Positions 1 to 11,230 of a DNA stretch of 64,000 nt are shown here, one piece after another (within the stretch, counting starts at the first letter, position 1; every line of letters begins with the position of its first letter). Made by a program: the position numbers and the translations under genes. This DNA is from Tretioscincus oriximinensis. Its lineage: Eukaryota; Chordata; Lepidosauria; Squamata; Gymnophthalmidae. The stretch is from NCBI GenBank assembly GCA_022410635.1, contig JAJVDF010000656.1:671175-735174 (forward strand), written 5' to 3'. Below the pieces are notes generated by a model that was not told the DNA's origin, ran no database searches, and saw only the letters and a program-made list of their open reading frames with translations.

Positions 1-760
1 TGTTTATTGGGGCTTTAAACATGCAACGAGATTAGTGAATTTAATTTATCTGCTAAGTTACACCTATTTTTCTGAGCAGCATTTCAACCTTTTCAACCAA
101 GGAAAGGAGGGAAGAGATGCACCCACAAAGAAATTGCCATTTTCTTCTATTCTTTTCCTCCAACCAACACAAGCTTCTGGCACAACCTATTACACACATG
201 AGAACACACATTTGTTCAGTTGCTTTCAACACACATAATCAATCATTTTCCTGCCTTGCAGCAAATTCTACACCCTCTCTTTCAGCCTGTGGAAGACCAA
301 ACTTTCAAAATAAAATGCTGTTATATATCACCTTTTCACAAACCACAGAAAACAACTTGGCATCATGTGAAAGCTTGAAAGGCTTGGTATTTTACGTTAA
401 GCTGAAAGTCAATACTGATAGAACTGTAGTAGAAACACCTGCTATTCTTGAAAAATGGAAAGTCCTTTTAGGCTTCCAAGGGATGTTTTTGCATAGCAAT
501 ATACAGGAAACAGCTCAATGAAGAGCACTGAAGAAGAAGAAATCACTACCATATATCCTTCTCTTGTAATCCAAGTTGAAAATGCTGCATCTTCATAAGC
601 AGGATAATTCAAGTACAGAATAGCTTTAATGAGGAGCCAGCAAGAGGAAAATTGCATTGATTCAAAGGGAAGCCTTTCCCTGTGGGTGCAGAGATTCTAG
701 GAAAGCCATGCTGAAGAATAATGCAGTTTTTACAATATGNTCCCACAGCCCTCCTCCTCC
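1..760. other. No recognisable feature
   Basis: This is AT-rich, apparently unique sequence. The short frames here, on both strands, lack family motifs, splice context or codon structure that would support a gene. One ambiguous base lies near 740. Confidence 0.5.
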
Positions 761-761
761 A

Positions 762-835
762 CCTCATATTTATTTATTTATATTTATACCCTGCCCCCTA
801 CCCGAAGGTCTCAGGGCTTTCACTCACCTGAAAGG
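762..835 (-). mobile_element. L2-type LINE 3' tail fragment
   Basis: Read on the minus strand, this is a CCTGAGACCTTCGGGTAG-like block followed by a GGGCAGGGTATAAATA-like block and a TAAATAAATA tail. The same block recurs at 1573, 33910 and 58990, where the last two follow L2-like coding remnants ending in a KxHLFNLAF-type peptide. Only the terminal 70 or so bases are present, so this is a severely 5'-truncated copy. A SINE sharing the same 3' tail would look identical. Confidence 0.55.
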
Positions 836-1136
836 GTTTGATTTTTAGGCTTCTTCCATACATAAGCCTACAGTGAGCTCCATGGCTATCAAGTGCCACC
901 AGGAAAAAAAGTAATAATCTCAGCCAGGAACATAATATGTCAGATTAGAGCAGGTTGCAGGATTCTTTCTTGATGCCTAATCTGACCCAACATACCATTA
1001 AAACCAGAAAACAAAATTCTCTATTTTTGAAACTGAAAATAAAAATGTCCTACTGCATTCCCAAAAATATATGAGGTAAATTCTATTACTCAACAATATG
1101 TTGCCAGATTCCATCATTGGTTGTCGTCCATTCCTT

Positions 1137-1250
1137 ATCATCATCAATCATCATCAATCATCATCAATCATCATCAATCATCATCAATCATCATCAATCA
1201 TCATCAATCATCATCAATCATCATCAATCATCATCAATCATCATCATCAT
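1137..1250. repeat. 10-bp tandem repeat (TCATCAATCA)n
   Basis: About eleven nearly perfect copies of a 10-bp unit, TCATCAATCA, end in a short (TCA)n run. Because 10 is not a multiple of 3, a frame through it cycles through S, I, N, H and Q codons and stays open, giving a spurious 69-codon ORF. The copies are almost identical, so the array expanded recently or is kept homogeneous by slippage. Confidence 0.95.
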
Positions 1251-1572
1251 AAACATTAAGTACAACTCAAACAGTTCCCCAAGACAAATAACACAGCAAG
1301 ATAACACAGCAACAGCCGGACAATAAATAAACAATCGAACAACTAAAACCCCCTTCCACCCAAGATCAGGTTAATCTTAATGGGAACATGTGCTGAAATG
1401 TATGGAATATAACTGGATTGGCAGATCTTGAAAGACCTAATTTTAACATCTTTTGCCAATTTTTAATCCATTTGCCACTTGTAGGAATGCCCTGAAAAAA
1501 AGTTTCTCTTTTCTGCTATTGCTTCATGTAAAGACATCTCTATAATGTAATCTATCCACCGATCTTTTGTCG
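1251..1572. other. No recognisable feature
   Basis: Unique-looking AT-rich sequence between the minisatellite and a LINE tail. I see no coding or repeat signature. Confidence 0.4.
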
Positions 1573-1635
1573 ACAAGTATTTATTTATTTGTACTTATAT
1601 CCTGCCCTATACCCGAAGGTCTCAGATCGGCCAAC
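1573..1635 (-). mobile_element. L2-type LINE 3' tail fragment
   Basis: This is a second minus-strand copy of the tail at 762-835: the complement shows CTGAGACCTTCGGGTATAGG, then GGCAGGATATAAGTA and a (TAAA)n-like end. Too short to classify beyond an L2-like or SINE 3' end. Confidence 0.5.
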
Positions 1636-2238
1636 CATAGGGTGGTGCACATCGCTTTTGTTGGTTTGTCCACAAAGTACTAGAGATGGGAATAGTTTGG
1701 ATATATATCTGTGCCAGATAGATATATCTGGCAAACAAGTGCTTATTTTAAATTTGTCTCATTTATCAACTAATAATGGAAAATTCATCATTCTATTTAA
1801 AGTTCTTTCAATCTTGACTGATTTGTTATTATCATCATATTCTAAATCAATCATTTTGTTCCTGCTTCTACCACCTGACTATGCTATGATGGGCCACAAA
1901 TAATTATTTTGTGGTTTTCAAAATAGTTTTGGGGTGTCCAAGAATGGGACTTCTAAGGCTGAGAACCCCAATTTCAATAACAAAATAACTGCTGAACTGT
2001 GAAGTTTTAAAAGTAGCATAGACTAGATCTGCATCTTGTGGCAAAACTTCCCTCAAACCCTTCTTCAAGGTTATTCTTCTTCAGAGGCACTCTTTTATAA
2101 TAATTAGTAAATGTATCAACGCACAAGTATGTACATACACAGGCAAGAAAGAGCATCAGAGTGGTCAGAAAGGCAAGTTTACAGGAAAGTATAAGTATCA
2201 ACATTCCAACTTCTTACCTGTTCACATAGGTATGTGAA
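1636..2238. other. No recognisable feature
   Basis: AT-rich sequence without an assignable repeat or gene. The open frames at 1589-1903 (+) and 2007-2204 (-) match no family I know. Confidence 0.4.
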
Positions 2239-2241
2239 TTA

Positions 2242-2857
2242 GGTTGCATCTTCACATCATTTATTCCACTATAAGGCTGCATTTTTATTCAGGATATTTA
2301 ACGAGTTGGAAGCAACATTATGCAGAATTTGCCCAATAACTCATGGAGGTTCAGCCATCTACTCACTAAAAGGGCCCTTTGTTCCGTTTTTCTGCTTGCT
2401 CATTTCTTTCAATTCAGCAGCATCCAACATGAAGCATCAGGGGAGGCTTTCTTTGGGACTTGCTGTAAAAGCTTATTGGCTCTCTGCTCACAGAGAATGC
2501 TGGGAATTGTAAGACAAGCACAGCAATGACTTCTAGAGCTTGTGATGTCATGAGAATACCAAAACGAGGACAGAAAGGGATCTGCGTGCAAGACTGGAGG
2601 TAAATGGGGACATACATGTGAAAGTGTTGTCTCTTTTAAAAAAGATAGCGATTTTAAACTTATAACTGGATATTGTACAATCCTTATGAAGAGGCAGATT
2701 ATCTCTCTCCTGTGTGAGTGACTGCATCCAACATTCTGCTCACTCGGATTGAATTATAAGGTCCAATCAGGAACAATTTAGTAATCACAATCAGGAACAA
2801 AGTAATCACAAAGAAATGCCTCTTAGTGGAATAAAGAAGTGATGTGGGGATGCAGCC
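2242..2857. mobile_element. Harbinger-like non-autonomous DNA transposon (family 1, long copy)
   Basis: The left end begins GGTTGCATCTTCACATCATT and continues TTATTCCACTA. The right end is TAGTGGAATAAAGAAGTGAT followed by GTGGGGATGCAGCC, its inverted complement with few mismatches. Both ends are flanked by the trinucleotide TTA (2239-2241 and 2858-2860), the duplication expected of PIF/Harbinger elements. The 616-bp element has no transposase frame, so it would be mobilised in trans. Close matches to these ends occur at 60737 and 63334. The superfamily assignment rests only on the ends and the 3-bp duplication. Confidence 0.7.
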
Positions 2858-2860
2858 TTA

Positions 2861-4408
2861 GACTTGCTTGCCTCTTTTATCTACCTCATAGAACATCCTA
2901 TTATACACCAGCTTTCAAATTTGCCTTTGCCCTTACAGTACATGGAAGAAGAAGCATTGATAATAATTAACAATAATAATGCAGCAAACTGATTTGTCCT
3001 ACAGGATTAGACAAAGATAGATTTAGGGTTTGCAATTCAGGTTGGAAGATCTTCATTACAGATGTCTAGTTTCTGGAATAAGTACTTGCTACAGGTCTCA
3101 TTGCTGAAAATAGTATCTTGATGGCATCCTCCAGTCCAGTTCCCAAAGATGTGAGGAAGGGAATAAGCAGTTTGGAGTAATGATTAAAGTGCTGGGCTCT
3201 TACCTGGTAGTCTCCTAGTTCGATTCTACAAACCTCCATGAATCTAGAACTCTCTCAGCCCCACCTACTTCACAGGATGCCTATTGTCGAGAAAACAGCA
3301 AAAGCTACATGAGTCACCCTTTGCTGAAAGGAACATTTTATATAATTCTATCTGAACAGTGAACATATTTGTTCTTACACAATTTCTCACCAAAAGGCTA
3401 TCAAGATGCTGTAATAGAACAATCATTCCGGTGTCATCATAGGATGTGGATTTACCAATAGGAAAACCATGTCTGTTGTGTATACACATTCAGCTTATTT
3501 AAAACTGTTTCCCAGGTTCTGGATAGATGCCATTATAATTTTACTTTAGGAGCTGGTAATGCTACAGTTTTCATGAGGATAAAGTAATGCATTTATTTTT
3601 CACATTGCTAATCCCAGGAACATTATAATTTTGGAATTAGTCCTTTGAATTGAGCCCTTAAACTATTATAGGGATGAAGGACAGGAAGTAGGTCAATTCT
3701 TAACATTTTATGATTAATAAGATTATAATAAAATGCAAAAATAGGTAGCTGCAGTGAAGAAATTCTGTGCGTACTTGTTTAAAATGTAAAACCAATTAGT
3801 TTGGACAATTTTCATATTTCTCTTTAGTTAGCATTCTTCATGCCTTTCAGCAACTATGTTATTAGCACTTTCAGATAGGCACCAAAGTAAATACTATATT
3901 AATTTTGAAAGTCAGGAAGCAGAAAAATGTCATTCTAGCTAACACACACAGAGACACGCACACACACACACATACTTATATAGAGAAAAAGAAAGAGAAA
4001 AACATTGCTTCCTGATAAATATATGAAGTAACTTTTATATATGAAGTAAATTTTGTCAAAAGAGAAGCATCTTCCTTTAATTTTTATATCAGATTTCAAT
4101 GTCCATTTCTTCCTTCTGTTTTAAAAAATTGAATCTACTTAGGAAAAAAAATACATGCATAAAAAAATCTGGGGATAAACTTCATAAAGTTCTACCTGGT
4201 GAAGAAAAAAAGATTGACATTTCAGTATTACCATTATTACTGCAACATTAGTTCACATCAGCTCCAGGGAAATTGGAACTATTAAAATGCTGTCCATGGG
4301 AAAACAACAATTGTTATAAACACCACTAATTCAAGCAGACACAACACAAACCTTTCCCATGACAGACTAAGTGTGCAGGAAGATTCCAGTGTCTCCTCCT
4401 CTCAAAAT
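2861..4408. other. Mostly unique AT-rich DNA
   Basis: No gene or classified repeat was seen apart from the CA-rich microsatellite at 3941-3973. The 3000-3500 part has moderate complexity and short frames without motifs. Confidence 0.4.
3941..3973. repeat. (CA)n microsatellite, interrupted
   Basis: An AC/CA dinucleotide run of about 33 bp, broken by GAGA and GCA interruptions. Confidence 0.85.
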
Positions 4409-4415
4409 CATTTAG

Positions 4416-4714
4416 AAGAAGAAGAAGAACTAGGTTCTTATCCCCCGCTTTTCTCATCTTGGAAAGGGACTCAAAGCGGCTTACATTTTCCCTGAAGGCT
4501 CACATTCTATATTCCCCACCAGGATGTGGTGGTTCTCAAGTATCTACTTGCGATCAGTTGAAATTTCTTGTACTTCTTGCTTTCGAATAGCTGGGTTGGC
4601 TAGAGCTACATGCTAGTGGAAGGTACTCACCCCTCCCCACTTCCGACACAGGACTTCGAAACCCCATCTCCCAGATGAGAGTTTCCTAAGCAACTGAGCC
4701 ATCCGTGCCTGCAC
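4416..4714 (-). mobile_element. tRNA-derived SINE, near full length
   Basis: On the minus strand the element starts GGCACGGATGGCTCAGTTGC (A-box-like, tRNA-derived head) and has a B-box-like GGTTTCGAAGTCC at about 4652-4664. It continues through a unique body to a 3' block AAGCCGCTTTGAGTCCC and GCGGGGGATAAGAACC, and ends in a (TTC)n tail, seen as GAA on the plus strand. The direct repeat CATTTAG at 4409-4415 and 4715-4721 fits a target-site duplication. Head, body and tail match copies at 33202 and 47601. It resembles the Sauria-type reptile SINEs thought to use BovB LINE machinery; that partnership is known for the family, not shown here. Confidence 0.8.
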
Positions 4715-4721
4715 CATTTAG

Positions 4722-5189
4722 CCACCATGTAGCTGTAAGCATTCCTTTAAACTCTTGGACACCAGAGCTTCTCATTAATACCCTTCCTTGCACCAATACC
4801 TCTACAGTTAAGGAGCTGTTCCCCACATAATCTTCTAGTTTCAAGAGAGACAAGTTTATGCAGACTATGAAAGAATCTGAGTGAAATCTGCATTCAAAAA
4901 GTCCTTACAGATTTCACTGGGAAAAAGGGATATTCCTTTCTTTGGATCTATCTGGAGCTGTTGTGAGGCTGACAATTTGAAGCAGAGAGACACAGCTGCT
5001 CATGTCCAGTCAGCTGTGATTCTGCAATCGAACTAGCTGGTGTCCTTTTGTGCAACAGACAGTAGAGCTACAGGCATCTCCTAATGGAGGGCGCAGGCAT
5101 CTAGTCATGCAGTCTGAAAAGATCTGGAATAGGAGATTCCTTTCCAGCTTGAAGTAGATTTGCAATCTACATTTCAATTAGATAAATTA
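4722..5189. other. No recognisable feature
   Basis: Moderately GC-balanced sequence between two SINE copies. No gene or repeat assigned. Confidence 0.4.
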
Positions 5190-5325
5190 GTACCACCATT
5201 AACCTAGTGGGGAAGATAGAATAGATGTAAGAATTTGGGCAAAAAATAACCTTGTAAGCCACTCTGAGTCCCTTCGGGTGAAAAGGGCAGGGTATATAAA
5301 ACAGATTCTTCTTTTCCTTCTTCTC
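5190..5325 (+). mobile_element. 3' half of the tRNA-derived SINE
   Basis: In plus orientation, ACCACC, GTGGGGAAGATAGAAT and CTTGTAAGCCACTCTGAGTC align with the minus-strand body of the copy at 33202. They are followed by the AAAGGGCAGGGTATATAAA block and a TTCTTCTTTTCCTTCTTC tail. The tRNA-like promoter half is absent, so this is a 5'-truncated copy and should be dead. Confidence 0.7.
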
Positions 5326-5990
5326 CATCCTTTTGCAGATCTTTTCCGGATGCATGGTGAAACCTAGCAAAACCTTCATTAAGACATGTGGCTGGTCTGC
5401 AAAGATCAGGTAGGAAACTGTTGTCTGAAAATACACAAAGGAGACAAGTGGTGGTCATTTTCCTATTTTGAGAGACATTGACTTCTGAGGCTGTATACAT
5501 TTTTTTCTCCAAAATTTATGTTTTACTCTTATGTAAAATTGTGTGATCTCTTTTGCCTTGCTTTTGGCAGAGTACATTTTTGACAGACTATAAATAGGCT
5601 ATGCAATGGAATTTAAGTACTGGAATTAAAAAAATTCCACTCCTTAAGCAGTATCTAAATGGAATTTAACTATCATCTAGATGCCATACTTTTAAAACCA
5701 TATTATTGCCATAGTAGCACCACTATAGTGAGACTGCCCCATGGTTTGGGGGTGCAATAAACAATCTAACACTGTAGTTTATAGTGGGAAAAAGGACTCA
5801 TTGCTTCCTTAGTCAGTGTGGATCTGTGAGACACCACTCCATTAGTATGCTTTGTCTGCTAATGTAGTACATTGGCACATTTGTATTCAAGAGTGGTGGG
5901 AGACAATTTTAATCAAAACTTCCTTCTGAAATGGGTCTGCAGAGGCTCCAAGGATATTCTGTTCTTAACATTCAGAGGGTCCTGAGCTTG
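5326..5990. other. No recognisable feature
   Basis: AT-rich sequence with no motif-bearing frame. The open frames at 5167-5512 on the minus strand mainly read through the SINE remnant. Confidence 0.4.
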
Positions 5991-6013
5991 CCGCCGCCAC
6001 TACCACCACCACC

Positions 6014-6060
<47 letters not shown>
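5991..6060. repeat. Compound (CCG)/(CCA)n (CTA)n microsatellite
   Basis: A pure triplet run changes from CCG through CCA to CTA over 70 bp. It creates a spurious poly-proline/poly-leucine frame at 5931-6128. The graded order of units suggests successive point mutation and slippage. Confidence 0.95.
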
Positions 6061-6063
<3 letters not shown>

Positions 6064-7080
6064 AGGCAGTGTGGAAAGAAACTTGGTCTAAAACACTTTT
6101 GCATGCCAAAATAGCAGCGGCTGAATGACAGTATCAACCTTAGAAAGACATGCCAGCATTAAAATGAAACCCATGAAGTATTTTCTTTCCTGAACACTTC
6201 AGACAGTTGTTAAAATATAATAAATAATAAAAATAAATGAAATGTCTTGACTAGTTTGAGAAATGGAAACAAAAAAGAAGAAACGGAATCATTTGTGGGA
6301 GTAATCACTTTATCCCCAGAAAAAATCCTTTATCTATGGTCAGTGGAAAACGAAAATCAGGTTTGACTTTCTGGTTTGTAAAGAATAACAAAAAGATTAA
6401 AAAAAAACTTGATCCAAGACCTTGAGCTAGAAAATAAGTTTCATTTATTCTTATTTTGCCATTGTCTTTCTCTGTTCTTGTGTTCTGCCTCTGGAAATTT
6501 AGAAACAAGACAAATTTGTCAAACAATGTATTTGTTCTTGGGAAAGACAAGCAACTAAAAGAAAACGGAGGAAAAAATAACTAGGAACCACATAACTGTG
6601 GAATAAAAACAAGGGATCTTTTATGGGTAGTCAGCTACTGAACAAAGCGGAAGCAGAGAAACATTTCTTATGACAGAGCTACCTTTATACTGGTTTAAAA
6701 TGCCTGGAAAGTGGTGGTGAAGGTGAATTCACTGATTTGATGACCAGCTTCTCCCCAAAAGTATCCAAACACAAACTACTCATGTGCCAAAAAACTTAAG
6801 GCTATCGTTCCTAGGAGACATAGTTTGCTACTTATTTAGGAGAAAATTTGTTATGGCCTGTATAATGTATATGTTTAGAATCTGTTAATAGACAATTAAA
6901 AAAAGAGAAAAGCTCCACTATCTTTCCCAAGAAAACTGCAATGGAGGTGCCTAGGTATCACATGATGGTACCCAGCAACGAGAATGATACAAAAAACTGA
7001 AATGAAGTGGCCAGTTATGATGACAACATTAAAAATAGGGGATATATGGGGAGGAAATGATCTCTGCATGTTAAAAGACT
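6061..7080. other. No recognisable feature
   Basis: AT-rich sequence with A-runs near 6400 and 6900. Frames at 6305-6550 (-) and 6896-7129 (-) show no family signature. Confidence 0.4.
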
Positions 7081-7745
7081 GGCTATCAAGTTGGCATGTG
7101 TGAAAACATGTCATGGTACATGACCCCATGCACCCTATCTCATATTAGCCATCGATACGACTCAAGGTGCTGGCATGGGTGTGGAGTAAGAGGAATATAC
7201 ATCCACTTACTCTGGGAATGCCCTATTGTGCNNNNNNNNNNNNNNNNNNNNNNNNNNNNNNNNNNNNNNNNNNNNNNNNNNNNNNNNNNNNNNNNNNNNN
7301 NNNNNNNNNNNNNNNNNNNNNNNNNNNNNNNNNNNNNNNNNNNNNNNNNNNNNNNNNNNNNNNNNNNNNNNNNNNNNNNNNNNNNNNNNNNNNNNNNNNN
7401 NNNNNNNNNNNNNNNNNNNNNNNNNNNNNNNNNNNNNNNNNNNNNNNNNNNNNNNNNNNNNNNNNNNNNNNNNNNNNNNNNNNNNNNNNNNCCCCTGAAC
7501 TTTTAGCTACGATTCAGTTGATCCTCAGGCCTTAAGTAGAATTATTCATTAGCATTAATTATCTCTCAGGGGTGGGGGGTGGGGTAGAAGGGTTATGGGG
7601 GGGGGGGTGAAAAGGAACTTTATTTTTGTTGTGATTAAGTAGAAGATATTATGTAAGAACAAATTATTTTACAAAGTATGAATGAATACAATGTTTGTTT
7701 TTGTATATTGTTCAATATGATCACTTTAATAAAATATATTAAAAA
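7081..7745 (+). mobile_element. L1 LINE 3' end (ORF2 C-terminus plus 3' UTR)
   Basis: The plus-strand frame at 7096-7231 encodes a peptide of the L1 ORF2 C-terminal type: a WYMTPCTLSHI segment, then CW-x-GCG, then HLLWECPIV. This is the Cys/His-containing C-terminal segment that follows the reverse transcriptase in L1. A 260-base N gap removes the following sequence. Beyond the gap lie a G-rich tract at 7569-7608, an AATAAAATATATTAAAAAAA-type terminal sequence and an A-tail, as expected of an L1 3' UTR. The 5' portion is missing. Confidence 0.75.
7232..7491. other. Assembly gap (260 N)
   Basis: An uninterrupted run of N inside the L1 3' end, followed at once by C-rich and then G-rich sequence. 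The collapse of a G-rich L1 3' UTR is a likely cause. All frames spanning it are artefacts. Confidence 0.99.
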
Positions 7746-10740
7746 AAATGATGAAAGCTGAAGTAAAAATTCCTACGTGACACACATCCAAATATGGTTT
7801 GAGTTGGCAATGACTGACAGGATCATGAGGTAATGGTAGGTGTCTTGAAAAAACTCAATGTAGTATGCACAGCNGTGGTGGAGAGAGAGTCAGGTCTATG
7901 TGAACCAATGGTGGGAGGGTGTGAAACATGTTTCGGTTTTAGGGGCTACATTCCATCTTCCAGCCCTACCCCCAGTGCTCTGTATCGCCCTGCAAACACC
8001 GTCCTCCGCAACCCTTCAGTGTGACTTCTCCATTTTAGCTTCAAACTGATTGAGTGATAAGTCTGTTCAAGTGAAGATTATTAAGTATAATCTGACTCCA
8101 CCCCTATGCTGCTTATAGCTTTCTTTTCATAAGGTGCTTTTTAATATCAGTATCTACAGTATATAGTGTGGCAGCTTTGCATAGTTTTTTATATCTTTTT
8201 TCTGTTTTTCATAGTGAAAATACTGAATATTTTAATATTTTTAGCCTCCAGTCAGATTTGGTCATAAGTCACTTTCTTGCCCACTGGGGCAAAATGAGAA
8301 GCCAGGATTCAGTCTGGTTACATGAAGAGTAAAAACATTTCACTTACAAAAATAAACAGCTGTTCTTACTTTTAACAGGAAAGATCAGCCAAGTGTACCA
8401 TGGTTATGGTAGGTAGTTTTACAGAACCAAAAAGGTGCTAAAAAAAGAAATGTGCCCTTTTTACAAGGGAATACCATAAAAAATTAATAATGATAAAATT
8501 GTAAAAGGTGCAAAATTGTGGCTTTTTCTGCACTTACTTGTAGTCTGTATGAAAAGATGATAAAATCCACTTTTAAGAACCTTGACTCCCTCTCCCACAC
8601 TTATGGAATGGTATTTGCATTAGGGAAGCTGCAGTCATCACAAAGGATGCACTGGATAGGATTACTGATAGACCCATTTAAACAGTTTTACCCATAGAAA
8701 AATGGCCTCTGGTTCATATCAGAGAGGCACGGGAAAAAAAACACCTCTGTGATCAGGGAATCACAGAGCACCATCAAAATGTATCCCTGTAGGACTCTGA
8801 GGGTAGGAATATTTGTTCCTAACTTTTAAAGCCCTTGGAACACAGGGCTTTAACATCTGGATCAGTATGTCATGCTGACCATGCTTTTCCATACCCAGGA
8901 CAACCCACAAATTTAAATCACAGGCTTATGTTTCCATGCAGTTTCCAAAACATATTGCCTACGTATGGTATCTTATATATGGTACCTTAGTATTCTCTGT
9001 AAACTTTTTGTGGTAATTTTGGATGTGGAAAATCAAATCCATAATCCCAAAGAAATTTCCACTTTTCCAGTGATTTGGAAGCAACATTACTATTATTTTA
9101 GGGTTTTTTTTTTACTCCTTAGCTGCAATCCATTCATCAAATGACAATTTTCAGGCTTTATTTTTTCCTTCATGCATGCATGCATGCATTCATTCATTCT
9201 CCTGCTCATGTTTTTTACATTGCTTTGCAACACAAAACCAGTGATATCTAAGCCAAAACCATTGAATAGTCAAACAAATAAAAACCAGTAATTACTGAAA
9301 ACACAATAGGGATATAACTATATTTTAGCAGTTTTATAAAGCATTTCCAAACAAAATCTGTAATGGCTCTGAAGTTGGTCTTGTTATTTATAGCTGCAAG
9401 AGACTAAGAATTCTGTTATATCGTTATCAGTTTCTCAGTTGCTCTGGAGCTCTTTTGCATCAATCTGCTTTTGTTTTCTTTTGTTTTCAATGCTGGAATT
9501 GTTAGAAAAGATTATACCAAAATAAATGTTTGCAGAAGTGACTATTCTACATGCTAGCATTGCTACACATGTCCAAACCTTCAAAGAGACAGATATATGT
9601 CACAAATTATGTCACCCTGGTGAGCAGCTGTCAGAGAATGCAGCAGATTGGAAAAAAAGAAAATCTATTACAGAGAAAATGATGCAGTCACCAGACCCAG
9701 GGAGTCATCCTCCAATGAACCAGGACTCTGCAGAAGGTGTAATATCATATTCTTGGAACATGTAAAGGCCACGAGGCCCATCTTGCTGACACTTTCTAAA
9801 TAGCCTATTGCTTTTAACTATCTGTCTCTTCAGAAATGTTAGAACTCCTCTCTTACCAGTAGCTCTTTCCATTAAAGCCCTAATTACGTATGAGCCTGCA
9901 GGGCTAGCAAAATGGGAGCTCAGCATGAAGTTTTTATAAGGCCAGGTAGCACAACTAACATTGCTATTTTATTGTTTTTATTGGAGGACTATTTTTCATT
10001 AGTAATGAAAATCTACAGGACTTGGAGACCAAGTTGGGGCAGTTTAACTTGCTGAGGTGGTATTGTAATTTACATTCAAATGATTTTCCACTAAGCTACA
10101 TTTAATGGACTTTTTCTAAATCAGATTTCTTGCAAATAACAACAGCTGCATCCACATGGTCCCTGGAAGAATTGACTGCCAGTATGGGAGGTTGGGATCT
10201 GTCAGATCATTGCTGCAAGAAGAAATCTTCTAACAGCAGCAAGGTCCAGGCCAAACAAACTGAAAAAAGAGGGTCTTAGTCAAAAGGTGTTTCCAGTAAT
10301 TCTCCCCTTCTTTTTCTAAACTTCCATATGGAGAGTGGGGGCAGAGATTCAGCCAATTTAACCCATTTTGAGTGTACTTTTACCAGGTAGTCATAGCAAG
10401 GGTGGGTTTAGTGGTTTTGGGGTAATTCAGGAGATATAAAAAGTTTGATGCAGGGGTCCTAAGAACCAGTATGGTTGCAGTTTTAATATTGGTTCATCTG
10501 CTTTATGGTAAAATAAGGCAAGGAACACAAGATCTTGTGTTCATTGCGGAACACTGACAATAGGGAAGGAGAATTTATTTTAAAACAAAAACATTTATAA
10601 TCAGTCCACAGCCCACTAACATTATTGGTTGCACAGAGTAAATAAATTGTTGTATACTCACCTGCTAGTACGTATTTGCAACCAGCAAACTTTTTCCATG
10701 TGAAAGCTGCTGACAGAAATATTTTACGAAGAGACAGAAC
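7746..10740. other. Largely unique AT-rich DNA
   Basis: About 3 kb with no assignable gene or interspersed repeat. It contains a short CATG/CATT tract (9171-9199) and a perfect 9-bp-arm inverted repeat, CTCTGTGAT and ATCACAGAG, near 8743-8768. The frames at 9526-9765 (+) and 9705-9926 (-) overlap on opposite strands, with no evidence for either. Confidence 0.4.
9171..9199. repeat. (CATG)n(CATT)n microsatellite
   Basis: Tetranucleotide run CATGCATGCATGCATGCATT followed by further CATT units. Confidence 0.85.
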
Positions 10741-10758
10741 TTCTGTGCTCCTTTCTAG

Positions 10759-11004
10759 ATGCCCCTTTGGCTTTTTAATTTTTTAGAATTGGGAAGGAAT
10801 GCTCCCTCAGACTATGGGACATCACAATGCCTTTTCTGCCCCTTTGCCAAGCCAACATTCAACAGGAATGTGTATCTGGATCCTCTTGACTCTGAGAAAG
10901 GGTTTCAGCCAGAAGAATCTGTGAAACAAGATTCTGTAGAATCGTGTGGCTCAGCAACAACTCAGATGTTCAATCAGATTAAGGAGGAAATGCTGAGTTT
11001 TTAG
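10759..11004 (+). CDS. Candidate terminal exon or captured mRNA 3' end, unknown protein
   Basis: An 81-codon frame starts directly after a pyrimidine-rich CTGTGCTCCTTTCTAG, which looks like a 3' splice site, and runs to a TAG at 11002-11004. About 200 bp of AT-rich sequence follows, then AATAAA at 11207-11212. The peptide has a CLFC pair and an acidic, serine-rich C-terminal half (EESVKQDSVESCGS). I do not recognise it. It could be the last exon of an unplaced gene, a decayed transposon ORF, a partly processed pseudogene or chance. There is no A-tail or target duplication to support retroposition. Confidence 0.2.
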   Translation: MPLWLFNFLELGRNAPSDYGTSQCLFCPFAKPTFNRNVYLDPLDSEKGFQPEESVKQDSVESCGSATTQMFNQIKEEMLSF

Positions 11005-11230
11005 GGCCCCACCCCAGTTCCATCTGTGAAGCGTGCAGGAGAGCTAGAAATAGAGCCATAGCTTTTGTGTTTGACTGTTCATGACAACTAATTTTATTTT
11101 TATCTATCTATGCTGTTTCTTTCTGGCCAGTGATTCTGAATACTTTTCACTGCTTGACCTTACTTTAAGTATTTTTCCCTGTCCTTCTTTGTTTACTGCT
11201 GCCATTAATAAAACTGGTTGTAAATCTGAC

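Noticed and set aside
1137..1250. Regular direct repeats that might suggest a CRISPR-like array
   Set aside because: The 10-bp units are contiguous with no spacers, and the genome is clearly eukaryotic. It is a minisatellite.
5931..6128. Proline/leucine-rich 65-codon frame
   Set aside because: It is produced by the CCA/CTA triplet repeat.
7096..7535. Open frames of 90-136 codons
   Set aside because: They run through 260 N bases. Only the first 45 or so codons, of L1 type, are informative.
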